64,000 bases of DNA from Hypericum androsaemum (taxonomy: Eukaryota > Streptophyta > Magnoliopsida > Malpighiales > Hypericaceae). Below the pieces are notes generated by a model, which saw nothing but the letters and a program-made list of their open reading frames with translations, ran no database searches and had not been told where the DNA came from. Shown here piece by piece: positions 12,286-23,049 of this stretch (positions within the stretch are counted from its first letter, which is position 1; every line of letters starts with the position of its first letter). Both the position numbers and the translations under genes were made by a program. The stretch covers positions 12,292,308 to 12,356,307 of the forward strand of contig OZ023184.1 of assembly GCA_963995505.1 (NCBI GenBank). The letters run 5' to 3'.

Positions 12286-13520
12286 ATAAGATATTTGGGA
12301 ATATGATCACTCATTATCATGTTCGAGCAACTTGGTATGTGATAATAATTTAGATAGTTTTGATGCTAGTATGTAGTTTGTTATTCGACCAAATTGATGG
12401 TAAATTACATTGTTTAGCTAGCATAGCGAGGATTGATGTTTTCAAGTTGTTCCTAACCATAGAAATTTTAGGTGGGCGCTTAATCATGTATGCTTCACTT
12501 CTATCATTGGCATATTGAGCTCATTTTTTGTGGCATAGGCCCAATCCCGGGGATTCATAATCTCGAGTGACTATGCTTTAGACTCTGAGCACAGGGATCA
12601 TCTATTTGGGTAGTTGAAAAATCTGAAGAAATAATGTTCATACCATTTTTCAATTCCTTTCCATGTGGTTCCTTTTTGAACAAGTTTTGCTTCAAATACA
12701 AATACAAGTATTACAAAAGAACATGGGAAGAAATAAAAAAAGTGGTTATAAGCTTTGCTTGAGTTTCGTTTTCCTCAAGCATATGTCCCATATTTTCATC
12801 ACAAATCAAAAGGAGAAGAATAAAAATTTATATGCTATAGTGTTACTCATTTTAACATAATTAGCATATAGATATCCTCGTTGAATAGCTTAAAAAAATT
12901 CTATAATGATAAGATAAATGAACAAAATCAAAGAATAAATAAGGGTAAATTACCCTCACGTCCCTGAGGTTTGGTCACCCTCCCCCTAGGGTCCCTGGCT
13001 TTTGGAAAATGATTGTCCCGTCCCTAAGTTTTGATGATAATAGACTCTCAGGTCCCTGGCTGACGTCATCGACTCTTTTTTTCATTTTTATCATGGAAAT
13101 GACCAAAATACCCTTAACTTTTGACCAAAATACCCTTAACTTTTCATTTTTGGTTAAGGGTATTTTGGTCATTTCTATGACCAAAAATGAAAAAAAGAGC
13201 CGATGACGTCAGCCAGGGACCTGAGAGTCTATTATCATCAAAACTTAGGGACAGGACAATCATTTTTCAAAAGCCAGGGACCCTAGGAGGAGGGTGACCA
13301 AACCTCAGGGACGTGAGGGTAATTTGCCCAATAAATAATGTTAAAAACTAATTAGTCTTGTTTTACTCTTCAAACTAACTTGAAAAGTATAAACTATCAA
13401 ATTTTATAATCTTGAAAAATATAGTCTCATACGAGTTACTTTAGAGAATTAGACGTGAAGATTGAATGGTGAAAATTTAAAATTTATGTAGCACGTAAGA
13501 CTACATGTGTTAGTGCTAGG
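12286..13520. repeat. Tandem unit, copy C, split by a MITE
   Basis: Third copy. It begins tataagatatttggg, runs through the cattggcatattgagctcat block near 12508, and is interrupted at 12943-13329 by a palindromic element. Its remainder (13345-13510) keeps the aacttgaaaagtataaact and gagaattag segments. It ends before the tail region seen in A and B. Confidence 0.6.
12943..13329. mobile_element. 387-bp palindromic MITE, Mutator type, perfect 9-bp TSD
   Basis: The two halves are near-perfect inverted copies over about 185 bp each. The left end is gggtaaattaccctcacgtc and the right end is its near-complement finishing taatttgccc. The flanks are identical 9-mers, aataaataa, at 12934-12942 and 13330-13338. 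Long TIRs and a 9-bp TSD are typical of Mutator-like elements, so I assign it there by inference. It contains no transposase and would need one in trans. Relatives in this window are 1-473 and 26111-27316. The 69- and 65-residue frames within it are mirror images of each other and not genes. Confidence 0.88.
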
Positions 13521-14034
13521 GATTTTTTTGGAAGGAATAAAATTCAAATAGCCTTATCTTACTTAATCAAAATGTTCAATAAGCACCTCGTACTTAAATT
13601 TGGTCCACTTGAGTTGTCACCAAATGTGACCTCAATTCCGCCCTCAAGTTGTCACCAAATATGCTTGAATTAAAAAAGGAAAGCTTATGAAATTATGTCA
13701 CAGGTCTTCTTTTGATGGGAAGCGCTACCACTATCTTTGACTACCCTACCAAGATCTGTTTAAATTAGAGACTAAAATCGTGCCCCGATTACCTCTGACG
13801 AGCATACAAGTTCTAAAATTTTCAATGATGCATCACTTGCACGTGTGAAAAAGTTGGCAAACAATCATGAAGCAACACAAGTCCTCACAAGGTGTGGTAT
13901 CTTCTAGTTACCATGAAATGATAATTGAATTTTAATATTGCCTTCAAGCTATAGTGGAGTTGTTGGAACAAGAGCCAGACAACAAAAGGAAGAGAGTTAG
14001 TGGTGACCCGGTCCAATTCGAGTCACAGAATAAA
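13521..14034. other. Intergenic sequence, nothing recognised
   Basis: Moderate GC content, no long frames and no repeat boundary recognised. Confidence 0.4.
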
Positions 14035-15173
14035 CCATAGTTTTAAAAAATACGGTCTGATTGGCAGTCTGATCAGTTGAATTGTGAATCATTCAATAGA
14101 GCGGCCCATTTTTAGGGATGAAAATGGGGTCGGTCGAACCATCCTATTTTTGGTCCGACCAGGTAATTTTTGTGTTCGATCTAACCGATAAAAGATGGTT
14201 TGACCAGAACTTTTGGAAAACCCTAACATTTCTCCTAAAAGTGGATTCACATCTCAATCCTACCCAAAGCCTCAATATTTTCCCCAAATTGGTGATTCAA
14301 GACCTTTTCAATTCTTTGAAATCGATCTTTCCAATATCCCAAATCCTCAAAATTTTCCCCAAAAACTCGATATGGCCATGGAGGATGCGAGGTACCTTTC
14401 CCAATCTGGGGGAGAACATGAGGCAGGGAGGGAGTGAATGAGATGCCATAGAGGAGACAGCAGGGTGTGGGCCGTGGAGATTGAGTAGGTGATGGAGCCA
14501 TGAAGGAGGAGGGTGGGTGGAAGAGGAGAGGTGAAGGTGGAGGTGGAAGAAAAGGGTGGGTGAACACACCCCGACCTCACCATCTTCTTTCCTTAAATCT
14601 GCTCCTTTGGAGAGGAGGGATGGAGTGTCAAAATAAAAACCAAATAGAAGACAAAAATAATTGGGAAAAGTAGACTTAAGTACCCTGTAGTTTCACGCTT
14701 TCTAAATTTAGGCTATGTAGTTTAAACTTACATTTTTTTAGTCCTGTGGTTTATTTTGCTCGGACACATCTCAGTCTCGGGTAGTCCGGGTAGTTTCCCG
14801 GCCATTTAGCATCCTACATGGATATTTTGTTGGTTAAGTTGTCGTTGACGTGTTATGTGATAAATTATCAATATAGTCCCAATATTTTACAAATTATCAA
14901 AAAAGCCATCTTCCTCCCTCCTCCATCTTCTTCTTCACTAAACTTGGTCACCCATGAAGAATCAAACCAAGTTTCTATTAAAAATTGCTCAAGGTATTAA
15001 TATATAGTTTATTATATTCTACCAAAAAATATAATAAGGGTAGAAGAAATCAATATCATAAGAGATGGAAATCAATATCCGAGAAGAAGGAAACCAATAT
15101 TCCCATAATTGTATTTCCATAAATTGTATTATTTTTCATAATTGTATTGTTTGGCTGGTATTGTTTTTCTTTT

Positions 15174-16216
15174 GGGAAAAAAACTCACAAGTCCCTGAGT
15201 TTCAAGATAATGTACTCAAAGGTCCTCTTCTTAGTAAAATAATCCCTAAGTTTTAAGAAATTAAACTAGTTAGTCTCTCTTACCAATTTATTAAATAGAT
15301 TCAATTAAATTAAAACATGAGATTACCAAAATATCCTTAACCTAATTACACCGCCTCATGTTAAGATGTTAAAAAGATAAATTACTCTCTCCGCCGTCTG
15401 CCTTCCCTTCCCCTCCCCACACACACTCTCTCTCTCCCCTCTCCCCACCCACCACCAAAATGCCTTCTTCCACCTTCTTATCTCCATCGCAACCAACTGA
15501 TTATTAAATAAAGTAATTATTTAATTAAGAAAGGAACACGGAACACCACCTGAGATGTAATAATTAATTTATTTGATCAGTAATAGTAATTTAGAGGGAG
15601 ATTGGGAGTTGTTTTTTGTTTGTCTATCGAGAAAAGAAGTGCATAATCCAGCGACCCCATCTCTGCCATCAAGGAGCTCGCCGAGAACAGCCTCGACACT
15701 GACTTCACCTCCGTAACCTTGCCGTCAAGGACGACAACCTCAAGCTCATCTAGGTCTCAACGACGGTCACGACATCAAAGTCTCAAACATGATAAGTAAA
15801 TAAATCAAAACTAACCATATTCTATAAAATTGGTATGTCGAATTCTAATCAGTATTTGACTTGATTGTTGACGACCAACTCGACATGTCTCATATTCTAT
15901 TTGCTATCAGTAGTTACAATAGATTAGGATTCTTTTCTTAAAAAGAGTGTTCGATTTTAGGTTTAGTATTTTTCTATATTGGTTTAAGTTTTTTTAATGA
16001 CTTGTTTTTTTTAATTGTACCCTCAAAAAGAAAGTTCTGGTTCATGATTTATTAAGGGTATTTTGGCAATCTCATCTAATAAATTAATTAAATTTGTTAA
16101 ATAAATTGGTAAAAGAGACTAACTAATTCAATTTCTGAAAATTCAGGGACCATTTTACTAAAGACAGGACCTTTGAGTACATTATCTTAAAACTTAAGGA
16201 CCTGTAAATTTTCCCC
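15174..16216. mobile_element. Mutator-type TIR element carrying captured gene sequence (Pack-MULE-like), 9-bp TSD
   Basis: The ends are inverted copies of about 190 bp. The left begins gggaaaaaaactcacaagtc and the right ends with the near-complement of the same text (ggacctgtaaattttcccc). Identical 9-mers, ttttctttt, flank it at 15165-15173 and 16217-16225, although the low complexity of this TSD weakens it a little. Between the TIRs lies about 660 bp of unrelated sequence, including a CT-rich stretch and a fragment of MLH1 (15642-15780). No transposase. A relative is at 24524-25320. Pack-MULEs are non-autonomous Mutator-like elements that hold host gene pieces, and this fits. Confidence 0.8.
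15642..15780 (+). pseudogene. MLH1: Captured fragment of MLH1 (MutL-type mismatch repair ATPase)
   Basis: The plus strand encodes, across at least two small frameshifts, SAIKELAENSLDTDFTSV, then AVKDDNLKLI, a TAG, and a remnant of a DDGH(G/D)I motif. In plant and animal MLH1 the same order occurs at the N-terminal GHKL ATPase: the ELxENSLDA ATP/Mg motif, a VKDGGLKLIQVS strand, and the DDGHGI motif. The upstream text ATAATCCAGCGACCC fits the IIQRP segment just before. It is one exon-sized piece without the rest of the protein, it has an in-frame stop, and it lies in the middle of a TIR element, so it is not functional. The parent gene is not in this window. Confidence 0.8.
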
Positions 16217-16443
16217 TTTTCTTTTTAATTATTTCCATAATTGTATTTTCAATATTGCCCCTATCCCCTTCAATGAGGACTATTCATGTGCCCACTAAAT
16301 CTTGACCCGAGGACAAAGGGATGAGATCTAATATATGGGGATTTTTAAATTTTTAAAATTAGCAGTTCGACTGATGGTCCAACCAGTTAGACCACCACTC
16401 GAAGTGCGCAGCGGGCTGCTCTCCGGGTCATTTTTTAAAACCT

Positions 16444-16620
16444 TGGTTAATTTGGAGAATCTAGACATGAAGATTAAATGACAAAAATTTTAAATTTGTG
16501 GAGGACAAAAGACTACACGTGTCACCGCCCGAGACATTTCGGGAATGGTTTGCAGGCCACACAATGCAGATTTCTAGCATCTTCTAGAGAAAATGAGGGT
16601 GATTTACACTAAATGGGGAA
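16444..16620. repeat. Short fragment of the 7.7-13.5 kb tandem unit
   Basis: The words ggttaatttggagaatctag and agactacacgtgtcac line up with gttaatttagagaatttaga and agactacatgagagt in copy B. Only about 100-170 bp remain. Confidence 0.4.
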
Positions 16621-16639
16621 GTTACCACCCAAAAAAAGA

Positions 16640-17215
16640 AAAAAATTTACTTTAGTATTCTGTGATATAGCCCAAAATTATTTTAGTACATTGTGGTAAA
16701 AAAATTGACCAATCGAGTCATACTTATTCCAATTAACATCAAAAAGGTCCACAGAACCCTTCTCGATCTGCTCGGACCCTGCCCGTCCAAATAAGCCAGC
16801 CACATCACCAATTTTTGATTACGTGGCCTCTCCCCTTATTTAGTCTCATCGGCCCAACGACCAGATATGAAGCCGCCACCACCAGTGACGCCGATACTCA
16901 CTACGACAACAGCTCCTCTTCTTGTCTCCGTATCTAAAAATAAAGAAGAGGAAGAACACTCAAGAGGAAGGAGAAGAAAGAGTTGATGATAAACCCTTAT
17001 GTCATCGAAATCCCTCCTCCTTCTCTCTCTTTCCATCGAACCAATAAAGGTAGAAACCCAAAGAACAATAATAGTAGCAATGGCAAGAGGGTCTCTTGTC
17101 CTATCCAAGTTGAAATTACAATCCAACAAGCAAAATCCATCCCACCCAACTCTGCCGAGCACCGCTGCCACTGCCAGAAAAACCCATCCCTCGTCGTTTA
17201 CCAGAAAAGCCCAAG
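16640..17215. other. Unpaired TIR-like arm with GC-rich filler, cut by the Gypsy element
   Basis: It begins aaatttactttagtattctg, a wording typical of the ends of the TIR elements here, and then turns GC-richer. Overlapping frames on both strands (up to 134 codons, 16836-17240 minus) match no family. It stops exactly where the LTR begins at 17216, so an older element was probably interrupted by that insertion. Confidence 0.35.
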
Positions 17216-18809
17216 TGATGTACGCAAAATTGATAAGCAATTAAACGCAAAATCAAATAGTATAGTGAGTAAGTGGGGTTTCGAACTGAGGGTTGAACAC
17301 AACATCAATGCAAATAATTATGTGAAGCGAGAGAATTAAAAGATTGTAAAGATTGCAGGTAAATAAACGAAATCAGAAACGCAAGTAAAAGATGAATTGT
17401 AAATCAATGGAGATAAACGAGCACGATACCCTTATGTACTACCCATCTATGTCGAGACTATGGTTTTTATGACATTCTAACTAGTACCCGGAGTATTTTA
17501 ATGCATCTCCTTAACGCTTCTACTCATTAGGATGACAAAACTAAGCTAGAGTAGTTCATGATTACTAATCAATGCTTTCGCTCATTAATTAGACCAAGAA
17601 CTAAGCTAAACTCAATTATGAAGTTAACTCCTAGCAGATTATCTCTTAGTATCAAGATTCCTCATTAATACCTTAAAACATGTCAATTGACTCTTCTGTT
17701 GATTCTAATGCCTTCCGGTCCATTATTATCAACTAAACATCATAATCTAAGTGATCAATTTAGATTAAGCATTAAGATCATCAATTGACAACTACTATGA
17801 AAGATAATCAAACCATAGCTAACATCGACGAGTAATCACATAATTAGGGCATCGCACTCACAAGAGAACTACTCGCTAAGCATGTTAACAAAGCACAAAA
17901 GATTAACGAAGAATATGATAGTAATTAACATAAAGGTAGAGATAGAGAAAGCTTAGTCGTGTTGATCAAGCCTTGCCAATCCTTTCCCCGTGCTAACTGA
18001 AATCACCCCTTTATTAAGCTCTAATGGCTGTTCTTAATTCTGCAAGTAGTAACGTCCCTAAACCTCATAGGCTATGGCATATATATAGCCAAAAGTTTAA
18101 CTACCAATTGAGAAAACCTAGAGGTGGTTAAGCTAAATTGGAAGTCTTGCCGGCCAAGTAATAATATAAAAGTCGAACAGGAGGTTAAAAGTCGAATATT
18201 TCTTTTAGCGGATTCGAAATCACAACTAAACAAGAAGTCTGACTAAAGCTGCGTTGGGCGAACTAGCGGTCGCTAGTTGAGTAGCGGCCGCCAGTTGGCA
18301 TCTTCGTAAATCTCTGTGACTCCCGACAAGCGACTGCTAGTCAACTAGCGGCGGGGAGCCCGACTAGCGGTCGCTAGTCAACTAGCGATGGGGAGGCCTT
18401 CCAATTTCACTGGCGGCCGCTAGTTAACTCCCCATCGCTAGTTGGGCTGCACAGCTTCATTGAATCTTTATAGTTTTCATTTTTGATCCTCTTCCGCTCC
18501 GAATTTGGCTTCGACTTTAAAAGACGAAATGTAGATCTCTCTTCAAGCTTTCCAACAATATCTCATTGGTTATAATCCGATGCTCGAGTGGAAAGTTATG
18601 GCTCTTGCAACATAGTCCCTCGAAATTGCCTGTTCAATGGCCTTCATTGAGCTCCATTTCCTATCACAAAATATGACAACAGGTAGAAATCCATTCCCGA
18701 ACATAAATATACTAAAATGATCATAAGACATGATATGACAAAATAACTTAAATTATGACTAAACACGTACGAAACATATGACAAATTATGAGCGTTTACA
18801 TACTCATCA
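17216..18809 (-). repeat. 3' LTR of the Gypsy element (1594 bp, complete)
   Basis: Begins TGATGTACGC and ends ACTCATCA, so both ends carry the TGATG/CATCA inverted termini of an LTR. The first 920 bp match 23050-23969. It abuts the PPT at 18810. Confidence 0.88.
18248..18447. repeat. GC-rich palindromic cluster in the 3' LTR (U3)
   Basis: Within about 200 bp, variants of the palindrome ctagcggtcgctag recur in both orientations, along with ctagcggccgccag and gcggccgctagtta. They stand out against an AT-rich LTR. The block lies in U3, where LTR promoters keep regulatory repeats, and it is in the part missing from the 5' LTR. A role in control is inference. Confidence 0.7.
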
Positions 18810-18820
18810 CACCCCCACAC
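18810..18820 (-). other. Polypurine tract of the Gypsy element
   Basis: On the minus strand it reads GTGTGGGGGTG immediately before the LTR start TGATGAG, the place where plus-strand DNA synthesis begins. This wording is common in plant Athila/Tat elements. Confidence 0.8.
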
Positions 18821-20665
18821 TTATTTCCTTGCTTGTCCTCAAGTAAGGAGCATCAGACACACACCCAAACTTTCAAACTCTTATTTAAAGACTACCCCAT
18901 AACCAAGTAGTGCACTTACCTGAGCACAAGGAGTAAGAACATGTAGACACCGCATCCTTGATGGTTTAACCCAGTTTTTGTACTTAGTAGATTATATTAG
19001 AAGGTTGACCACTCAGAGGTTCAGAAATCTAAGCTCACATATATGAGTAGTCAACTACCTATCACTCGCGTACACGTCCGGAATCTCAAAGTTTCATATG
19101 TCTCACTCAGTGATGCCTTGATAAATGTAGGGCTCATGATCAAGGGGACTTTTTATTAGGTTGTAATGGGGTTGGGGTCAGGTGAGGATAAAATATGTGG
19201 GAAGTAGCTAAACTACCCGGCCGAGGAGTTCACAAAAATGTTCTAGCTCTCGTCTACTCTAAATACCTCACACTATATCTAATACACACTCATCCCAAGA
19301 TTACACCCAAATTCTATTGACCACTTAGCTCGAGCCGTGCCATTTATTCACTTTCCAATCTCTTTCCAAACTTTCCATACTCCCATCATTAAATGTTTGT
19401 TCTATTTCTAACTTTCACATTCTCTTTTTTATCACTTTTTCACTTTTTTCTTTCTTCTTTTCCTTCACTTTTCTTTTGCTTTTTTTTCTTTCTTTTTTCC
19501 TTTTTTTCTTTTCACTTTTCACAACCTTCCTTAATCACATGAAATTCATCACATTACACATCAAAGGCAACTGGTCTCGGCTTCTTTGTTGGCCTCATTT
19601 CTACCCATTTCTCCTATTGTTCATTCCCGAGCTATTCTACCAAATGAACCCTTACAATAATACCCCAAAGATTAAGACCTAATGCATCCTCGGACCAAAG
19701 TGATCAAAGGTGGGTAAGATTGTGGATATAGGGCTTACATATTGGCTTACATATAATATTTCAAGGAAAAAGGCTTAAGCTCAACGTGTATAAACAAGAG
19801 ATATACAGGGTTTTCAGCTCTAAGGCTCTAGGCTCAAAATCAAAGATGGCCCCCCGTCCTCTCATTTACACCCACACTACTAAAACGGTACCAAGTTATG
19901 GCATGAAACCCGATGACCGGAGCAATGTAGGCACCTCATGCTATATAGAGACGGTTGTCTCCTCCTTCGGCTCTAAAATCTCACAAGGTCACTCATCAAT
20001 GCCGCTAGTATAATCTATCAAGTGCAACCACTAACCTAAACAACCAAGGGTGTTGTTCCTACACGTCTTTACTTATGGTACTCAAACTTGATTCCTAACA
20101 AGGTATGGGATTTAACTGCTAACAAAAGTTCAAAATTTGAGGGGGGAGATTCATCATCTGCTTTTGACACCACTTCATTCATAAACACACACAAACACAA
20201 TCCAGATCTAGACTCGATCACATATGCCAAACCAAAACGAAACCGCACGTTGACCCCCCCCCCCCCCCCCCCAACACACACACACACACTTATTGAACAC
20301 ATTGTCCTCAATGTAGGGCAAAGACACTAACAACATCACACACACGAACATGAACATCACGAGGCACAAAACAGACATATAACATAGAGGAACAGAGGAA
20401 AGGACTGGTACTGCCCTGTCAAGTGATAGGAGGCGGTAGGGAAGGTTGGTGGTGTTTCGCTCTAATTGCCTTTGCGCAACAAAGTTTGTGTATGGACTGG
20501 CGAGCTCCGTTGAAATCTAGTTTGCTCTTATCTAAACCTCCTGCTGGGACCATTAAAATACTAAATCGAAATAACATTACTGAAGTAAATAAAAAATAAA
20601 GAAAACTTAAATACTAAACGTGCTAATTTAGAGTCGTTAGCTTGACTCTGTTACTCCCTGTGGCA
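18821..20665. other. Non-coding 3' internal region of the Gypsy element
   Basis: About 1.85 kb between protease and PPT, where an autonomous element would carry RT, RNase H and integrase. Only short frames occur on either strand. A run of 19 C at 20254-20272 followed by (AC)n, and T-rich low complexity around 19425-19515, are present. I see no pol remnant. Confidence 0.6.
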
Positions 20666-22817
20666 CTATGGTGGATGGAGGCGTTTATCAGTTACTTGAA
20701 ACTCTATTTCATCTGGGCCTATGCGAAGAAGTAGCTTGCCATTGTGAACATCTACCATTGCATGACACGTGTTGAGGAATGGACGTCCTAGAATTAATGG
20801 ACAACTTGCATCTACAACGTAGTCCAGCACTACAAAGTCTACGGGTATAAGAGACTTGTCGACTTTGATTAGCACATCTTCCACAATTCCATGTGGTTTC
20901 TTCTTAGTGTAATCTGCAAGCTCTATCATCATAGATGTAGGTTTGATATCTCCTAAATTGAGTTTCCTGAAAGTAGCCAAAGGCATAAGATTAATATTGG
21001 CACCCAAATCACATAAACAATGTGGAAACTGAACACCGTCAATAGTACAAGGAATAGTGAAACTCCCTGGATCTTTTGGTTTTGGCGGTATGTCATTTTC
21101 TACTAAAGGGGTCGTCTTGCCATCATTCCGCCTCTTCTTCCTTGCGATGATTTTCTTCAGAAACTCTGCATATTGTGGCCTTTTATCTAACATCTCCAAG
21201 AAAGAGACATGGCTTTGAATTTCTTCCATTGTCTCTATGAATTCAAGGGCCTTCTCATCGATCACTGCTGCTTTCTTAAATTGTTGAGGTGATGGTGAAG
21301 AAACATAAGAATCCTTTTTTGCACTGATATAGGCTAGTGGTTCCTTCTTTTCAGTAACTACCTCCTCCACTATGGCTGGCTTGATCTGTTCAGCATATTC
21401 TTTTGAAGAGGATTTGTTCGCAAGTGGTGGCTTTCTCCAGAGTCTTTGCGGGAATGGAGGTGGAGGGACATAAGATGGTGGAGGAATATATGGTTCATCA
21501 TCCTCGTCGACACTCCTCACTATGATGGCCATCACCTGTCCTCGCGGGTTCGACTCGGTGTTGCTGGGTAGAGCACCTATTTCCCTTTGAGTGTTTGCTG
21601 CAGCCAAATTTCCAAGTTCGATCTCCATCTTCTTGAGTTGCGTGGCTTGCCCCTTTAGGTATGTCTCAAACTCTTACTGATGTGCTTCACAACGATCCAG
21701 CCGCTGCATAGTTATACTTTGTTGTTGGATGGACTACTGGACTACCCCCACTAACTTATCGATCTTGTCACCCATTTCTTTGACTTGCTCGCCCAAATAT
21801 GGTTTCCTGGAGTCTTGCTGGACACTAGTGTTGTGTGCTTGCTGACCAAATCGAGAGAAATTTGGCTGAGCATTAGCTTGTTGTGAGTAGCCCATTCCTG
21901 GTGGTGTTCTATCAGCAATGGCCTGGATCTCTTCCAACATTGGACAGTCAGTTGTGGGATGTGCCCCTTTGCAAAGCTAACAAGTATCTTGCACCACAGC
22001 TGCCTGTTCCTTTTCCTTGGTCAACTTGTCAAGTCTTTTGGTAAGTGCTTCTATTTGAGCTTCGAGCTTCATGTTGGCATTTACTTCGAGTACTCCTCGG
22101 GCTGCTTCCTTACGTGGTTGCCTAGCACGTCCTTTTGGCCACATACCATTGACTTGAGCCATTTCCTCCATTAAGCGAGCAGCCTCATCAGCAGTCTTCC
22201 TCAAGAACACACCTTGAGAGGAGGCATCAATATGGTCACGGGATGGGCCATCTTGAGTAGAAGATTTTCATGAGGTTCTCTTAAGTTATACCATATTGAG
22301 AGAAGGCACTTTGGAGATCCGTGAACCGTTCCCAGGCTTCATAGATGCTCTCCCCATCTCCTTGGATAAACGTGTTAATTTCTTGCAAGAGTTTGGCTGA
22401 CTTGGCCATAGATAAGAACTTTCGGAGGAAAGCATGTGCCAGATCATTCCAACTTTGAATCGTCTCTCCTTTCAACTTGTTATACCAAACACGAGCTCTA
22501 TCTTTCAAAGAAAAGTGAAAGAGGCGCAGCTTCAAGACGTCATCATCGACATTTTAGAATTTTATGATGTTGCAGATATCTTCAAATCGAGATAGATGGT
22601 CTTGAGGATCTTCGCTTGGCAAGCCGCCAAATTGGACCGAGTTTTGCAGTAGTCCGACAATTGCTGCTGGAATCTGGAAAGAGTAGGGACCTACAGGTGG
22701 TTGTTGTAGACCATTAGGATTCCCATTCCATGTAGGAACAGATGATTCCAACAGCGTCCTTCTTCGTGGCGCGTCTCCTACAGCTTGGAGCGCTCCATCT
22801 TCCTGATTTTGTGCCAT
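20666..22817 (-). pseudogene. gag-protease of the Athila/Tat-type element, broken
   Basis: Read on the minus strand. It starts MAQNQEDGALQAV at 22817. The gag core follows (LRLFHFSLKDRARVWYNKL, TFIQGDGESIYEAWERF), then a coiled-coil-like stretch (ANMKLEAQIEALTKRLDKL), a C-x2-C-x3-H-x4-C zinc knuckle near 21980-21945 with a TAG inside it, a Gln-rich linker, and a retropepsin domain (CDLGANINLMP, ELADYTKKKPHGIVEDV, LILGRPFLNT) ending at 20666. Breaks: TAA at 22554, TAA at 22281, a frameshift between 22281 and 22210, the knuckle TAG at about 21976, TAG at 21734 and TAA near 21672. The protease segment, 21628-20666, is open for 320 codons. The family is clear; the copy is dead for gag. Confidence 0.85.
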
Positions 22818-23031
22818 TGATCTCGCTTGGTCCCTCTCTTTTCATGCCTAATTACTCTTTTGAGTACTCTGATGTCAACCTCAAGCACAGTGTCTGTGTC
22901 AAGGTAAAGTCCTTCACTCCGGGTTCTTGGCATGCACTAGAGAATCCTAAAAAAGAAATAAATAAAAAATTCAGCAAGTTTCCCACACAAAACCAAGTGC
23001 TATTGAGTTTATGTCCTAAAATCTCAGTTCC

Positions 23032-23046
23032 GTGTCGACGGCGCCA
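23032..23046 (-). other. Primer-binding site of the Gypsy element
   Basis: On the minus strand it reads TGGCGCCGTCGACAC, three bases inside the 5' LTR. The TGGCGCCGT start fits priming by the 3' end of tRNA-Asp, the usual primer of Athila-type elements; the match further in is not verified. Confidence 0.7.
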
Positions 23047-23049
23047 ATT

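Larger units (their letters stand above)
14035..16446. mobile_element. Candidate larger TIR element (hAT-like ends), nested
   Basis: The left end ccatagttttaaaaaat and the right end attttttaaaaccttgg form an imperfect inverted pair. Both ends carry rearranged tracts rich in ggtctgac/ggtccgacc words, like those in the hAT-type MITE at 48092-48570. Inside are a GC-rich filler (about 14210-14600), one unpaired TIR-like arm starting gggaaaagtagacttaagta at about 14665, and the complete element 15174-16216. No matching 8-bp TSD was found, so the outer element is uncertain. The sequence to the right (16444-16620) resembles part of the 7.7-13.5 kb tandem unit. Confidence 0.35.

Noticed and set aside
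12975..13206. Two opposed 65-69 codon frames
   Set aside because: Mirror products of the palindromic MITE.
14118..14583. Cluster of overlapping 74-107 codon frames on both strands
   Set aside because: Lie in the filler of a TIR element; no family match in any frame.
16836..17339. Overlapping frames of 134 and 118 codons on opposite strands
   Set aside because: No domain, mutually overlapping, and the plus frame runs into the LTR.
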